64,000 bases of DNA. Source: Zoroaster sp. YZ-2022 (lineage: Eukaryota > Echinodermata > Asteroidea > Forcipulatida > Zoroasteridae). Made by a program: the position numbers and the translations under genes. Location of the stretch: the NCBI GenBank assembly GCA_029582265.1, contig CM055826.1:37208127-37272126 (forward strand), in the 5' to 3' direction. Of this stretch, positions 20,601 to 33,780 are shown piece by piece; within the stretch, counting starts at the first letter, position 1, and every line of letters begins with the position of its first letter. The notes below the pieces were generated by a model. It did no database searches. It saw only the letters and a program-made list of their open reading frames with translations, and was not told where the DNA came from.

Positions 20601-23066
20601 TCTAATCGTGACGATATTGTCCCTTTAATTACCAATTATACCTTGGTAAAATATTCCTTTGTAAACTTCTGTTCTGCTGTGAATAGAGACCTATTTAAAA
20701 AAAAGAAGAACCTGTTTTCAGCTCATTAAATTGTGTTTAGAAATGTCGATTAGCGAACACAAACCTCGTATTCATTAATACAACGTTGAATTGAAGTACT
20801 GTTCGTCATCACAATTCAGACGTGCATAATTGGGGAATAATATTTGATTTCGAGGTATGTTTGGTACCATCATTCACCTAACACCAAGTAAGTTTTAAAC
20901 TGTGAGGAGTGCACCAAGGGCCACCCCTCCCCCCCCCCCCCTCAAAAAGTCTCCTGTTTCTGGTCTCCGCGCGCGTCGCCTCAGACCCGCGCGTTGTCAT
21001 TTTAAATGGTATTTTTTTAAACTATGAAACGATGTCCAATTGCAGCCCAAATTGCTGGATCGATTGGAATTCTGCCGTGCTGTGCTTTAAACGACTTTTT
21101 CACATAGGGGTATGAACGTTTGCCTGATTTGTGAGGCCTCTCTTAGCCACCATATATGGGAAATTTGGTCCCCGCGTATACAATCTATATAGATCACGTA
21201 TTTCCCTGTTTGAAAAAAATATATTTAAAAAAATGGCCGAAAAAAAAGCGCGTCACCGTATCGATTTTGAAGCCGACCGATAACCAGAAACCGAAGCCTA
21301 AGAGAATGCCACAGTGAACGTGAGAGTTGACACAAACACATACGAGAATCAAGGGAAGAACACGGTGCACTGCAAGAATGAGATGCGGTCTAGTGGAATA
21401 AAATAAACCGAAACTACGTTCCGACATGTATAGAATAAGAATGGAGGTTGAAATAGCTAAATAGCTAGGCCTGTAGCCTTGGGGCATGCACGGTATAGCT
21501 TGGCGGGAGGGACAGAGTTCGATAGTCAGGATATGTCAAATCTAATGTAATTCGGTCCTCGGGCCGTGATGTATTTACTAATCAAATGTACCTCATTATC
21601 GGACTTTGTGATGCAAACTGCATTACATCAGACCTTATTGACACTAAAACAAAAAATATTGAAAGCATGTATTTAACTGTGACCTGCTCAGGCAAAACCT
21701 GAAACTTCTCGGCATTTACCAGAATTCGTAATAGCCATGAAAAGGTCAAAACTGACCCCAGGGACCATGTACCAGTTTGAAATGTTCATGTCAGCATATA
21801 GAGCATTTTCTCTAGATTTTGATGGAAAAAGAAAAATTCTAAAACGTTGTTGGGAATATTGTTAATTTTCACGATAAATTTGGGAGGTCACACCGAAAAG
21901 TTGGGTCCAAGTTTAGGGTTTCGCCAGAGTCAGTCACATTAATTTCCAACTTACCAACAGCTGTGCGTCGCAAGTTCCTCGAGGGAAAATAAATGATATC
22001 TTAGTTCAACAATTGTTGGAAAGAGACTATTGTGCCCTGTATTTTGGAGGTTATTTGTATAATCCAACTCTTTGGGACCGTACACGTTTGCCCTATTGTA
22101 CTTTCAACAAACCACGTGGTATTTGTACAATGTTGTTATTGCTGTACTAAAATAAACATGTTACAATGTCCTCTGTCCTTCCGTTGCTAAGATCAACATG
22201 GGCTGTGGTATTATTGGGCAGAGGAACGAGAGCCTTTCTACACGAATTGGTTTCATTTGTTTTCATCTATGGTTGCGTTAACGCCCAGTATAAACATCTG
22301 GTTATGTCTGTAAATGCATCCTTAGAGAATCAAGAGACATGTATAAAAAACTAGCCTGTGAAAGTTACAGCTTATTACATTTCAATGAGAACACTGTGAA
22401 AATGCACTGTGAAAAAACTTGTGAAAATGTTGAAAAACAACCGTACTGATTTTAAAGTTGTGTCGCTTAAAGTAGAGAAAATGCAATTGACTGTTGTTTA
22501 CATTCGAAAATTTTAATTTCGAAAATTTCGAGAATTTCGAAAATACATTAATATACCGATCGATATAAACACTTAATTCATGAATTAAAAATTAAAAATT
22601 GATGTCAATTAGTTGATATTGGTCCCAAACACCGTCTGACACGTTGTCCCTTTTGAGAAAACGTGAAATTTATTACAAGTTTGATATTGATCACAGCTGT
22701 GATCCATTATCCACATTATAATGAATGCAAACAATAGAATCTCCACAATTATAATGACACAATGAAATATGCCGAAACCTTCAAAGGTTGGTTTCTGTAC
22801 ATCTCTTTTGATTTTACATTCAAAATTTATGGAATAAAAAATGTCCTTTAAAGCTGTGCTTTACATATACTGGTTCAGCAATTTCTAGTTCAACACGTTG
22901 GCTTCTAGGGATTAGACTATTATTAAATTGCTTCCCACTTCTCTCACTAAGTCAAGGTCATGACTTCACGTGGCCTTGCTACAGTAACCAGATCTAGAAG
23001 AAGTTGCACACCATTAGCGAGTACGTAATTTAGCCCTACACGTAAAAGGAAAGTACAAGTACATGA
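20601..23066. other. Intergenic sequence, no recognisable gene
   Basis: Apart from MITE family A copy 3 this holds only AT-rich sequence with short chance frames. A run of related gaaaatttcgag motifs lies at 22504-22548. I recognise no exon, RNA gene or further mobile element. Confidence 0.45.
20945..21292 (-). mobile_element. MITE family A copy 3
   Basis: The copy is inverted. It starts caaaaagtctcctgtttctg, passes tgaggcctctcttagccacc and tttgaagccgacc, and ends gaaaccgaagcc followed by taa. The end and TAA flank match copy 1. Confidence 0.72.
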
Positions 23067-23554
23067 ACACTCTTAAAGTGTCGAATCTACATTTTAAAGA
23101 GTTGGGTCAGTGACAACTCTTTATAAAGTTGGATTTAACTTTTAAAAGTGTTGAATTAACATTAACCCTCCTACTATAGCTGAACTTTAGTGGCAAGTAG
23201 CTATAGTGGTCAAAACCAGTCCACTGCTTGTTTTGGCTGTTGACCCAAATGTGCACACAGGGGCATTTTTGACTGTCATTTTGATTTTTACTGTCATTTT
23301 GACCACCCTCAACAATATAAGACAATGCTTTTACCAGTCAAAAACGGTCGACTCATTTTGACCTGTAAATGTACTTACTACACGTAAAGTTTGACAGTGT
23401 TTGACTTTTAAGTGCACTAGATATACCTTGGCAAGTATATCAACATTTTGACTGTTTTTTGACATTTGCAGTCATAGTTGAATTTAACTTTATAAAGTGT
23501 TGTCACTTACCGAACTCTTATATGGTTGATTCGGCACTTTAGTTTCAAGAGTGT
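23067..23554. mobile_element. TIR element family B, long copy
   Basis: The ends are acactcttaaagtgtcgaat and the inverted cggcactttagtttcaagagtgt-type sequence. Inner arms repeat gttgggtcagtgacaactct and its inverse with ttataaagttgga. Shorter palindromic relatives lie at 49806-49985, 57621-57823 and 63507-63686. It is non-autonomous and no target duplication was assigned. Confidence 0.65.
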
Positions 23555-24470
23555 ACACCACACACCATTGGTAAAAATATTTGTAAATGCATAAACAGAT
23601 TAAGTAAGTTTGTAATTTTTTTTAATTCAGTAGTTTTGTACTACCAAAGGTGTACACTCTCTTTAAAAAACAGTAAGGTATAGAATAAAAAATTAAAAAA
23701 ATTAAATAAAAAAATAAAAAAATTGTAATGTGAAACTTACTTGGTGTAAAGCTGATGATATAATCAATCTTCCCTGTAATTTTTGTTTGTCTGCGGTTCA
23801 GTCACTTTTAAGAAAAGAGAAATAATGTCCACTCAAACACCTCTCCTAAATGCCGCGTAAGGCTCGAATGATTAAGAAAAAACTCTGATTGAATTTTCAT
23901 AACATGACAATATTTGGATGAATGATTTTACCGAAAATGAATGCCTCGCAGAATTAATCAATCTCTCCCTGCAATGCATGGGATTTGGATGCTGCTTGGT
24001 CTAGTCCCCTAAATTCACACCGTATACTGCAGCACACACTATTCTTGCAGCAGACCAAAATACAAAACTCATCGTCTGCAATGTACCTTAGTACAATAAA
24101 CCAAATCGGAATATTGTGGTTTGGGGAAAAAATACATTGGACAAAAGTATGGATCGCCATTTGTCAATTATTTAATAAATTATTAATTTGGTTTTTTCAT
24201 ACCAAATAACGTGTGTGTCTACCTAGTCAGATTCTCTTGTCAGTTGGTAGTTTATTTAACTATATGTACTGTGAGCATATTATAATTGAGCGAAAAAAAA
24301 TATTTTTAAATAACTAATGTGCTAAATTAATTAATTTACAAATAGCGCCCTATACTTTTTGCCAGTGTTTATCCAAAACGTCATTTCCGATGAGTAAATT
24401 TTTTCCCTTCCTTCATGCATATATCCAACTGTTAATCGTCTAGTTCCAAGGCGAATACCGATACCACACG
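23555..24470. other. AT-rich intergenic sequence
   Basis: I see no gene. An A-rich low-complexity tract lies at 23680-23725. Confidence 0.4.
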
Positions 24471-25452
24471 AAAGCCCCCAGGACACGGTTAATTGGATAG
24501 CTATACACACAACCCTGTACTTACAACCATGGGGGAGGGGAAGACACTTTCCATAATTACAACTGAATGACTATTGTTCAAAAATACATTTGCTGTTTAC
24601 ACTCACTAATCTCTATTATACCATGGAGATTATACCATGGATGAAGTTCCTCCATGATTATATGCCGACTGGATAAATAATAATAATAATAATTATAATT
24701 ATAATTATAATTATAATTATAATTATAATAATAATTATAATAATAATTATAATAATTATAATAATTATAATAATTATAATTATAATTATAATTATAATAA
24801 TAATTATAATAATAAATAAATAAATTAATTAATTAATTAATTAATTAATTAATTTCTTGTATAGCGCACAAATCCATCGTAGTGGCGCTCAATGAACATT
24901 ACCACCCCTATCTCAAGTATGCTGCCAAATGTGTAGCGCAACGAGCTTAATCAAACACAATTACCATCTCTGCCCTCATAGGTCCCCATTTATACTCCTG
25001 GGTAAAGAGAAACAGGACACGGTTAATTGGATAGCTATACACACAACCCTGTACTTACAACCATGGGGGAAGACACTTTCCATAATTACAACTGAATGAC
25101 TATTGTTCAAAAATACATTTGCTGTTTACACTCGCTGATCTCTATTATACCATGGATGAAGTTCCTCCATGATTATATGCCGACTGGATAAATAATAATA
25201 ATAATAATAATAATAATTATAATAATTATAATTATAATTATAATTATAATTATAATAATAATTATAATAATTAATTAATTAATTAATAATAATTTCTTGT
25301 ATAGCGCACAAATCCATCGTAGTGGCGCTCAATGAACATTACCACCCCTATCTCAAGTATGCTGCCAAATGTGTAGCGCAACGAGCTTAATCAAACACAA
25401 TTACCATCTCTGCCCTCATAGGTCCCCATTTATACTCCTGGGTAAAGAGAAG
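24471..25452. repeat. Tandem duplication including a SINE body and (TAA/TTA)n array
   Basis: The sequence from ggacacggttaattggatag (about 24481) to cctgggtaaagagaa (about 25008) recurs from about 25016 to 25450. Each copy holds an AT-rich microsatellite (24676-24855 and 25190-25295) and the inverted SINE body from its tail to the middle. The two differ in microsatellite length and in a short duplication near 24620. Confidence 0.82.
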
Positions 25453-25586
25453 CAATTATAGTTAAGTGACTTGCTCAGGGACACAAGCTCCACGTTCGCG
25501 GCCAGGATTCGAACCCACATTCTGACGACTCGGCCATCAGAACACAAGTCCGATGCACTTAACCGCTCGGCCATGGCACTCCATCA
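25294..25586 (-). mobile_element. tRNA-derived SINE, copy S2
   Basis: Read on the minus strand, the head at 25500-25586 contains ccatggccgagcggttaagt (A box) and gtgggttcgaatcc (B box), followed by the SINE body and the tail tgcgctatacaagaaatt. A truncated duplicate of the body lies at 24855-25010. Confidence 0.8.
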
Positions 25587-25703
25587 AGATCATGTGCTTT
25601 CATTCAAAGCCAATGGATGCCATGTTGGTGAAATCCTTTTGTGTTTCTTTTGTATCGTGAATGATGAAGATGGTCCTCCAGTGGATGCCTTGAGTTGTAA
25701 TTA

Positions 25704-26990
25704 GGGTTGTTCTTAAACCCCCTCGACCCCCTCGACCCCCACGACCCACGACCCCTCGACCCCTCGACCCCACGACGTACGCTCATGTAACGAAGCACAC
25801 GTACTCGCGGAATTCACTACCACCAGTGCAGTACGAATGTCTGTATACATTGTATGTATTTCGCAATGCCCATGCGCAAGGCTGGCCGGCCTGCGCCAGA
25901 ATCAAATTGTATCCCAAATGGGAACCTGTTTATGGCCCGAGTTCGAAAATGGCTAGCTCGCGTCGCTAGCCTGTTGCGTCGTTTGCTGCGCGAAATCAAC
26001 GAATTTATAATGCTGCCACAAGCCAAATTATACCATTCCCGAGTAGATAATTTCATATTCTATCAAAAAAATTGCATACTTATGTCGGATTTTTGCTAGT
26101 TGGGTGAGGGCGCAGTTTTTGGCAACGTTCTTCCTACAAGTCGTTACGGTCGTACTCGTGGGATATTGCTTCAGCTCCAAGCATCCTGATTGGTAGATCA
26201 GCATTACATCACAAACTGGCATGCGCGCACAGCCCCAAATGTACAGTTTACTTGGATGTGGAAAAAATCCCAACTATTTTGTCCGTCAACATTATAGCAA
26301 AACATAATTATTTCTTATTTAATAACCTATTTTATATTATTCTATTTCAAAATTAGACTTTGAGGAGAAAAGGATTTAGTTATTTTCCCCAATTAACCTA
26401 TAGGATCTTCGATTATTAAAAAAGATCTTGGGGTGGCAATATTTAAAATGTATTTATTTTTTAATTAGGGGGGGGGGAGATGATCAAGCATTATTTAAGG
26501 AGTACCAGTCTTAAACTGAATGAATATGAAGCCCGTCAACTACAGGTTTTGGCAACAAAATAGCGCCGAAATAGGTGACCACTAACTAACGTTAAGTTAA
26601 CCTGACCTCACTGAAGTAATGTTTGTATCTGAACGTTCCAGGCAGATCCTGTGACAATCTGCCAATATTTTGATGTGATTTTCTTCGTTTATTGAAGAAA
26701 ATTGGTCAAGTTTGGCACACAATGTTTGACAAAATTAGTTATGCCTACCTGTACTGTCAGAATATGTGACTCTTGCTGTCCATGTGTATGTTCAGACGTT
26801 CAGTATAGACAGTATTAGCACGCGCACGGGCCGGGTGCAGCGGGCATTCTAATTGGGGCCGTATTCGAACACAGATTCCGATTTGGGATACGATCTGATT
26901 CTGAGCGCGCGTACGTCGTGGGGGTCGAGGGGTCGAGGGGTCGTGGGGGTCGAGGGGGTCGAGGGGGTCGAGGGGGTTTAAGAACAACCC
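25704..26990. mobile_element. 1287-bp TIR element with 9-bp target duplication
   Basis: The element lies between perfect copies of ttgtaatta (25695-25703 and 26991-26999). Its ends, gggttgttcttaaaccccct and its inverse, run into tandem ccctcgacc repeats (25719-25775 and 26918-26976). They continue into diverged inner arms sharing atcccaaatcggaa-type sequence. The inner left arm seems to have an extra ~110 bp. No coding frame of note lies inside. The 9-bp duplication fits Mutator-like or Merlin-like transposons; the class is not settled. Confidence 0.8.
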
Positions 26991-26999
26991 TTGTAATTA

Positions 27000-28215
27000 C
27001 CAGTTCTGGGAATTGAATGTCAAACCCAACCGCCACTTGTGCACAATGTCTAAGCATGTGTTTTTAGCAGACGACAAAATGGCCAACATCTTACTGGATA
27101 TGCATACATTCATTGCTCAAAATCTCCCAAAATATCGTTTCCAATCCTCACATGACTACACATTCCTCTCCTTAAGTGTGTCCTCTATCCTTTTTTAAAG
27201 GAAAATCTGTGATATTTTGTCATATTTAGATAGAAAGTGGCGGTTGTATTCTACATTCTTTCCCAAAGGGACAAACCTTACTTATGCCTTTATTAGGCAG
27301 CAATAGGCAACCTTTATCTAGTCAAAATAATAAAGATCAGCGTTTACAATTTACCAAATGGCTTCTTACGAATAGTCTGTCACCCAACAATAACATTCAG
27401 TGCGTACACAGACTGAACATAATTACGTCATTGAAGAAGTGTATGCCTAGGTACGTGTGCATGTTTGGCTCTGTGGTAGAAATAATACCGGTATTGTATA
27501 GTACAGTACTCGGTAGTATAATTACGCTGGCCTCTGTCATGAATTTATTCATGCATCATTCATGAAGGCAGATATCACGATCACGATCACAGTAAAATCA
27601 CAGTAACTGCTTTGCTTCACTGATTGTGAAATATGCATAGAAAGACAGGCACAATGTGTAAACTTACCTACTAACTGCTTATAGCAATCAGGAGAGAATT
27701 TCAACATGGATGGTGCTATCGCACGTCTAGACGGCCTAGATCCTAGCAGAGTGTAGCGAACTCGTCTGATTGGCTGAAGCAAACCGAGACTGAACATGCT
27801 AAATTCACAGATATCCACGTGGCTGATTATTTCTTAGGATAGTTCGCTGTAAATCGGTATACCAGATCCGTGACAGCGCACATGTTCGTACGAGTACGAA
27901 TGCTTTACAATGGATAGTTTAGAAACATGTTCATGTATTCATGATGTATCCACAATGGGGAACCAGTAAGAATGTGCGAATGTGCGATGCTGCTCGACAC
28001 TGTCGCATTGAACTACGGGGCTAGGGTCTTTGCTCTTCTTTGAACCTAGTCTGACCGGGAACAACATAATATGTCCCGCTGTGCATATACCACACGACGA
28101 CGGTGTGCAATATTTAAAGATGTGTTTCCCACGTTTCTTGCTATTTTGCCGGCAATTTTACTTGCGGAAAGGAAACAAATAACACTTTAAATTGAGATAT
28201 TGTAAAGAATGATTG
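27000..28215. other. Intergenic sequence, no recognisable gene
   Basis: Unique-looking sequence with short chance frames only. I could not identify exons, RNA genes or repeat relatives elsewhere in the window. Confidence 0.4.
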
Positions 28216-28219
28216 TCAC

Positions 28220-28231
28220 ACAAGCTTGTTT

Positions 28232-28279
<48 letters not shown>

Positions 28280-28470
28280 AGTTTTTTTAATTTATTTATT
28301 TAAGTTTTTTAAATTTATTTATTCATTTAAGTTTTTTAAATTTATTTATTTAATTTTTTTTAATTTAAAAAAAATTTTTTTTATTTAAGTTTTTTAAATT
28401 TATTTATTTAAGTTTTTTTAATTTATTTATTTAAGTTTTTTAAATTTATTTATTTATTTAAAATTTATTT
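28220..28470. repeat. (TTTA)n low-complexity array
   Basis: A TTTA microsatellite (about 28231-28278) passes into six or so imperfect units of tttatttatttaagtttttt. It ends at about 28470. Confidence 0.9.
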
Positions 28471-28588
28471 TTAAGAAATATAATAGGCCTACACGATGAA
28501 CTTATGACGGGACACGCTATACATTCATGAGGGACTTAGTGAGGGATCTTACTCTCAGACAAACCATGCTTTTCTCAGTTTTGTGTGT

Positions 28589-28745
28589 GAAATAATAATA
28601 ATAATAATAACAATAACAGACACTTATAGTTTGACGCTCATGGCGCATGAAGCCATGAACATTATTACCCCTGTCATCAGGCCAGTTATATCATTCCTAG
28701 AACCATCTCAACTCCCTGGGTATGCAGCCCATGCTACCAAATATA
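28589..28745 (-). mobile_element. tRNA-derived SINE, copy S3 (3' part only)
   Basis: An inverted, diverged SINE body starts from an (AAT)n tail at 28589. It contains attacccctgtcatcaggcc and atctcaactccctgggta, matching the inverted body of the copy at 57.9 kb. The tRNA-derived head is missing. Confidence 0.65.
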
Positions 28746-30055
28746 TTAAATCTGCATTCCTTTTAATAAATTAAAACAGCTACGTTCTGATATATAAAAA
28801 AAATTGTCAGTAAAATAGCGAAAAACACAGACGATAGACCTATACCTTTACGTTTTTTTTGTTTGGAACCCCGACGTGAAAAAAACCCTCTGCTATATTT
28901 AATGTGTTTATTCCGCCCATGTCTGCATAGGGTTCCGTGATGTGGTTTCAGTGTATAAATGGATCCCTTCTGCAGATTCATACTGCGTTACAGAGACCTT
29001 GTAACAATAAAATTACTCAGCCATTAACTCATAATTACTGAGTCACAGCAGTACACTGTTCATATTAGAATGATATATGCCAGGCTTCTCGTGGGTTATT
29101 TTTGGGTGGGTGGGTTGGGGAGGGGGAGGGGATAATAAATTTATTAATGAATTAATATATTTTTATTACTTATTTTTTAGCCTATGTTTAATGTATAAAA
29201 TATGTATTTGTACTTTTATATTGCCCTTTTCATATATTTTTATGCAATGCTTGAAGCAATGCTTTGTACTGCAACTTTTTTCCAGCTGAATTTTCATTCA
29301 AATCACTGTCAATTGTGCATGCATGATTGAATTTCAACCATTTCATTACGAGCTGTGTAGAACATGTCATTCTGTCATTTGCTTTTTGAATTTTTAAAAT
29401 TCATGCAATACTTGTTGAGATATTCTAACAAATATTAGGGGGAACTTAGAAGTTGTGATGGGTGTATCTCATATATATGACTTATGCCAAGTCATGATAT
29501 TTTAGTATGACTTTAGCCGAGCACATTTTTGTTTTACGATGTCCTTTTAATACTTCCGTAGATTCACTCAGCCATATTTCTATTATCATTATTGCCTTTT
29601 TATTGTTTATTTGTGATTCTGTAGAAAAGATAAACTAACATGAATCCTAATCATGAACTACTGGTCTTTTGGAAATAAAATTGTGGTTGGAGGCTGGACG
29701 GTTGATTGAGTTACTGTAATGACATACCGTTTAATAACGCAAACATTCTCTGTACTGGATGTAATAGAGACAATAACCTTTGACCCGTAGATGTGTCACT
29801 GCATAGAATAACACATACATGCCATTGTCATGTCAGTGCAAAGCATTCTTAATTAAGATCATCACTTGGCCTATGTATTCAATCGTGACACATAATTTTG
29901 TTCAAATGGCAGAAATCGATTGAAAACATTAGGGGCCTGGGTACAAAATAATCGGGGGAGAGCGCAGTGCGCAACCGCTAGCTATTTTCCCCCGCAGTAC
30001 ACTTCGTCAATGGCTTAGAAATTGGCATAGAAATCTAACTTTTAAAAAGGTTAAT
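28746..30055. other. Intergenic sequence with a G-rich tract
   Basis: No gene recognised. A G-rich run (gggtgggtgggttgggg and following) lies at about 29094-29128 and could form a G-quadruplex on the plus strand. Confidence 0.4.
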
Positions 30056-30315
30056 TAATTCACCCACAAATTCGACTGGAATGGTAGTCTATAGTGGTTA
30101 GAACGCTCTCTTTTCAAGTATGAGGTACTGAGTTCAAGACTATATAGGTTTTTCAACAAACATTTCCATGAATTTGTTTTAACTGCAAAATTAATTCAGA
30201 AGCAAAGCCTTTCTAGTAATAGTAATTCACGGTTGTGGAGGATTTTTTAAAGGAAAATAAAGTCAAAAATTAATTTTTAATATACAAATGCATGTAGTGG
30301 ACGAAGTGTTCTGCA
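30056..30315 (+). repeat. Diverged copy of the inner TIR domain of the foldback element
   Basis: The sequence from ttaattcacccacaaattcg to about 30315 matches, with divergence, the inner arm of the foldback element at 56185-56420. It includes a tRNA-like A box (atagtggttagaacg) and B box (gagttcaagac). It has no minisatellite and no second arm. Confidence 0.6.
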
Positions 30316-32877
30316 GAAAAAAAAATCGCCAGCCGCTATTATGGCGTACCTTGACTGAGGCTGTTTACTTGGCATAGTGTACCAGTTCCAAACAGTTCCC
30401 TTGCGGGTGGCGGATGGTCACTCATGTGAACTTTTTAACCCAAATAGTATAGCGACATTGATTGACTGGGTGTAAGCTTTATCAGAACCGGTAGTTGTTT
30501 TAATTCTACGAGTTTATAACGAAGCACATTGGTCAAGGCTACAACGCACAGTGGGTCTGGGCGAAACCAAAGTGCGCCAAAAGGGGTCATTTGCGTATGA
30601 TCCAGATTTTATTTCTTTTACATGTCTAGGTTGCTAAGACCCCTACGACTATTGTGTAAACAATTTAAAGTCAAATGAATATTTAATGACTGTAGGACTG
30701 CCTTACAATCTCAAAAAACTGGAATTCTTTTGGGATAAAAGCCGGTTGCTGGTAATAAATTAAAAAAGCTATAGTCATGTAAATTGAAGTAAACCCAGTG
30801 CATGATATATATTCTTTAAAAATTAAGTCAATTGTAAATTAGCCTTTTGATTTCATCAGCAAAAACTGAGGAATTTGGTTTAAACAATTATAAAATATAG
30901 ATTTTTGTTCAACTATGGTGGAACTAAAAATTCCCGCCTATTCCCGCCTAAATTCTCATATTTCCCTGAAGCTGAACCCTTCAGCAACATTTTGATACCA
31001 AAATTAGCTGCGACCACACTTGCGACCTGCGATTTTGTAGCTCTTTTTGTAAACCCCATCCCAACATTTTTGAACCTTTTTTTCATAACTCGACTATCAT
31101 GAGCAGCATGCGCCACGCGGTGAAACTGACAGGACTTAATTGTTCCCTTGCGGTTTCCGCTTCGTAAACAAATAAGGCTTGCGAAAAGATAGCCATGATA
31201 AATCGTGACACTTGTGTCCTTGACATGCACGGATTACCGCACGGGCAAACTGGGCACGTGCCCCGGGCCCAGGAGCCAATAGGGGCCCTTGGTTTTCAAA
31301 AAAAAAGGGAAAAAAAGCATAGTACTAGTAGTATTATGCGCGTGTATGGGCCCGGACCGCGCCCGTGGTGAATTTGTGCCCAGGGCCTGTGCTCATGATG
31401 ATCCGTCCATGGTCCTTGAGCAAGACACTTAACCATAATTGCTTATAGGGGCAGAGGCAGTTTAATAACTGCCTTGTTCTAGACTAGTTACCCCTCCCAG
31501 TCCTATTCGCACCGTGAAGAGGCTGGTTAATAACTTGTCTTGTTTCGGTGCGAGGGGCTGGTTTCTTCAGTGTGGAGTCGTTGTAACAAATCAATGACTT
31601 AGTAGCCCCCACCTTGGAGTGGCCATTGGCCTTGTGTGGGGCGAATTGCGTAATTAAAAAAAAAAAAAAACCCGATAGGGCAATTAAAATTGTTATTAGT
31701 GTATTGATATAGTGGAAAGCAAGACTTACCAAAAAAGAGAGTAATATTCAGTCAGTAAGCCCCTACTGGTAAATTCGCAAAACAAAAATGATCACAGGTC
31801 TACATGAAACTTATTGGCGTTAAATTGATCATGGTATCAAACAGGGATGAAATATGTTGGTCTCATGTGCTATCAAATTAGTAAAATAGTGAAATAATGT
31901 CCAAAAATAATTGCTGTCATTCCGGAAACAAAAACAAATCAACGTAAGAATGAATACGAAACATCTGAATGCATTTTCATTATTTTCTCGGATAATGACC
32001 CTTAATAAACTGAAACTTTTATAGGTTGGTTGTTTAATGTATATCTTGATTCAAAGAAAGTAAGGATACTTTTAGAAACATTTTTTTACAAACATGACCA
32101 ATAGTGTATAATAAGTCAGAAATTCCATGAAAACAAAATTAGGACAGTCTTTTCAGTTTTCAGAAGTGACAAACAAAAGCAAACTACTTCAGAAGTACAT
32201 ACACGCTATGCAAACAAATTTGGGATTTATTGTGACGCTTGTAGAGGGGGTACATACCTGTGGTTATCGGCTCTAAAGCAATCATGCATGAATGAAAAAA
32301 AAAATTGCGATATTATCGAAAATCGCGATATATGTTTCCCGATATACCGTGGATGAAAAAAAAAAATTCGCTCAAGCTTAGTCCAGAGTGTTTCCGAAAG
32401 AATTGCCCGCTAGAGTGGACAAAACACTGCTTTTACCGGGGTGAAAGATCAGAAATGTACGTGGAGACCAATGATTTATTATTTATTATTTCTCATGCTG
32501 TATCAATGTACTTTTAGTTTTACCAATGCTGAACATTATATATCTGATGGAAAGCAAAATATGCAACAAATATTTTAATAAACAAATATTTTAATAATAT
32601 TTGTCTGAGGTAATTTAGTTTCAGTAAAATTTACATTGGAATATTTCCCATTTTGATAGATCAAAAGTATATTTATTTGCAATTAGCGTGTTGGTATCAG
32701 AAATATGAATGTTTATATTGTTCATTATTATAGGCTGATGGGCTCTATCGGCTCCGGGCGCTAATGTATGGGGGCGCTGTTTATGTATAAGCAGCCGTCT
32801 GGGTATTTTTCCCAGGACGAACGTTGGCAATTTTTGAAATAAAATTGTCTTTTTAAAAACTTTTTGTTAAAAGATAA
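30316..32877. other. Intergenic sequence with small repeat fragments
   Basis: A SINE fragment (ccttgagcaagacacttaac) lies at 31411-31447. A GC-rich stretch with gggcacgtgccccgggccc lies at 31240-31280 and may be a MITE end. I see no gene in the remainder. Confidence 0.4.
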
Positions 32878-32883
32878 CAAGTG

Positions 32884-33747
32884 GAGTGTCGTGGCCAAGC
32901 GGTCTAGCTTACCGGACTTAAGTTCTGGTGTTAGCAGCAGAATGTGGGTTCGAATCCCGGCCGTGACACTTGTGTCCTTGAGCAACACACTTAACCATAA
33001 TTGTTTCTCTCCACCCAGGGGTTAAATGGGTACCTGTGATGGCAGAGTTGGTTGATTAGCCCTATATGCGCTGTAATGGCAGCAATTCTGGTGGTATTTC
33101 AAAATTTGCCTCTTCTTCCCATATTTTGGAAGCCTCTGGCTGGCTTGCTGCTGGGCCGCTATTAAGAGCTCACTTCTGTGAGAACGCATCTATCCCTTCC
33201 ATTAGCCCTCCCGCTCTGATACATTCTCCAGCAGCTGATCTGATTGGGCCTCGCAGGAAGGTTTGGGGGAGATGGTTTGGCACTGCTTTCCACTCTCTTT
33301 GGTGCAGTAAGCGTGCATGTTTTCACCTTGCTCACGATTGCAAGTGTAGACTGTGTGGCTCCGATGCCGCCCTCCGGCGCGAGCATCTTGTGCATTGTGA
33401 GTGGGTTTTAGCTGATTTTGTGGGTTTCGATGCCATTGAGCTCCTTAAACTTGAAAAAGTTCTCTATGCCTCCCGCTCCTCCCAGTAATCTTCTTGGGTG
33501 TCCTCCCCTTGTCATCAGAATTCAGCCTTGCTGTTGTCCGTAGATTGTGTGTAGGTCATGTTGACCTTGTATTCTTTTTGAATAAATCGTTACCCGGTAT
33601 ACAACAACAACAACAATTGAGCTGTATACTCCCCAGGGAGCTGAGATGGTTTCAGGAATGATTAATGAGCCTTATGAGCAGGGGTAATGATATAATGCGC
33701 CTTGAGCACCACTTAGTTGGTGGATACGTGCGCTATATAAGTCCACA

Positions 33748-33777
<30 letters not shown>
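32884..33777 (+). mobile_element. tRNA-Leu-derived SINE, copy S5, interrupted by a LINE end
   Basis: The head at 32884-32968 (gtcgtggccaagcggtctag to gggttcgaatcccggccgtg) can be drawn as a tRNA cloverleaf whose loop cttaagt gives anticodon TAA, so a tRNA-Leu origin is likely. The body runs to 33087, is broken by the insertion at 33088-33613, and resumes to the (ATT)n tail at 33777. Confidence 0.8.
33088..33613 (+). mobile_element. 5'-truncated non-LTR retrotransposon with (CAA)n tail
   Basis: The insert carries the last ~130 codons of a LINE polyprotein (33088-33488). These include SLWCSKRACFHLAHDCKCRL and the Cys/His cluster CRLCGSDAALRREHLVHC of the post-polymerase region. A ~110-bp 3' untranslated part and (CAA)n follow. 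The host SINE shows caatt on both sides (33083-33087 and 33614-33618) as target duplication. Severe 5' truncation is typical of LINE insertion. Confidence 0.72.

Positions 33778-33780
<3 letters not shown>

Noticed and set aside
32884..32968. Possible functional tRNA-Leu gene
   Set aside because: The cloverleaf can be drawn but is continuous with a SINE body, lacks a T-run terminator directly after it, and similar heads recur in other SINE copies.
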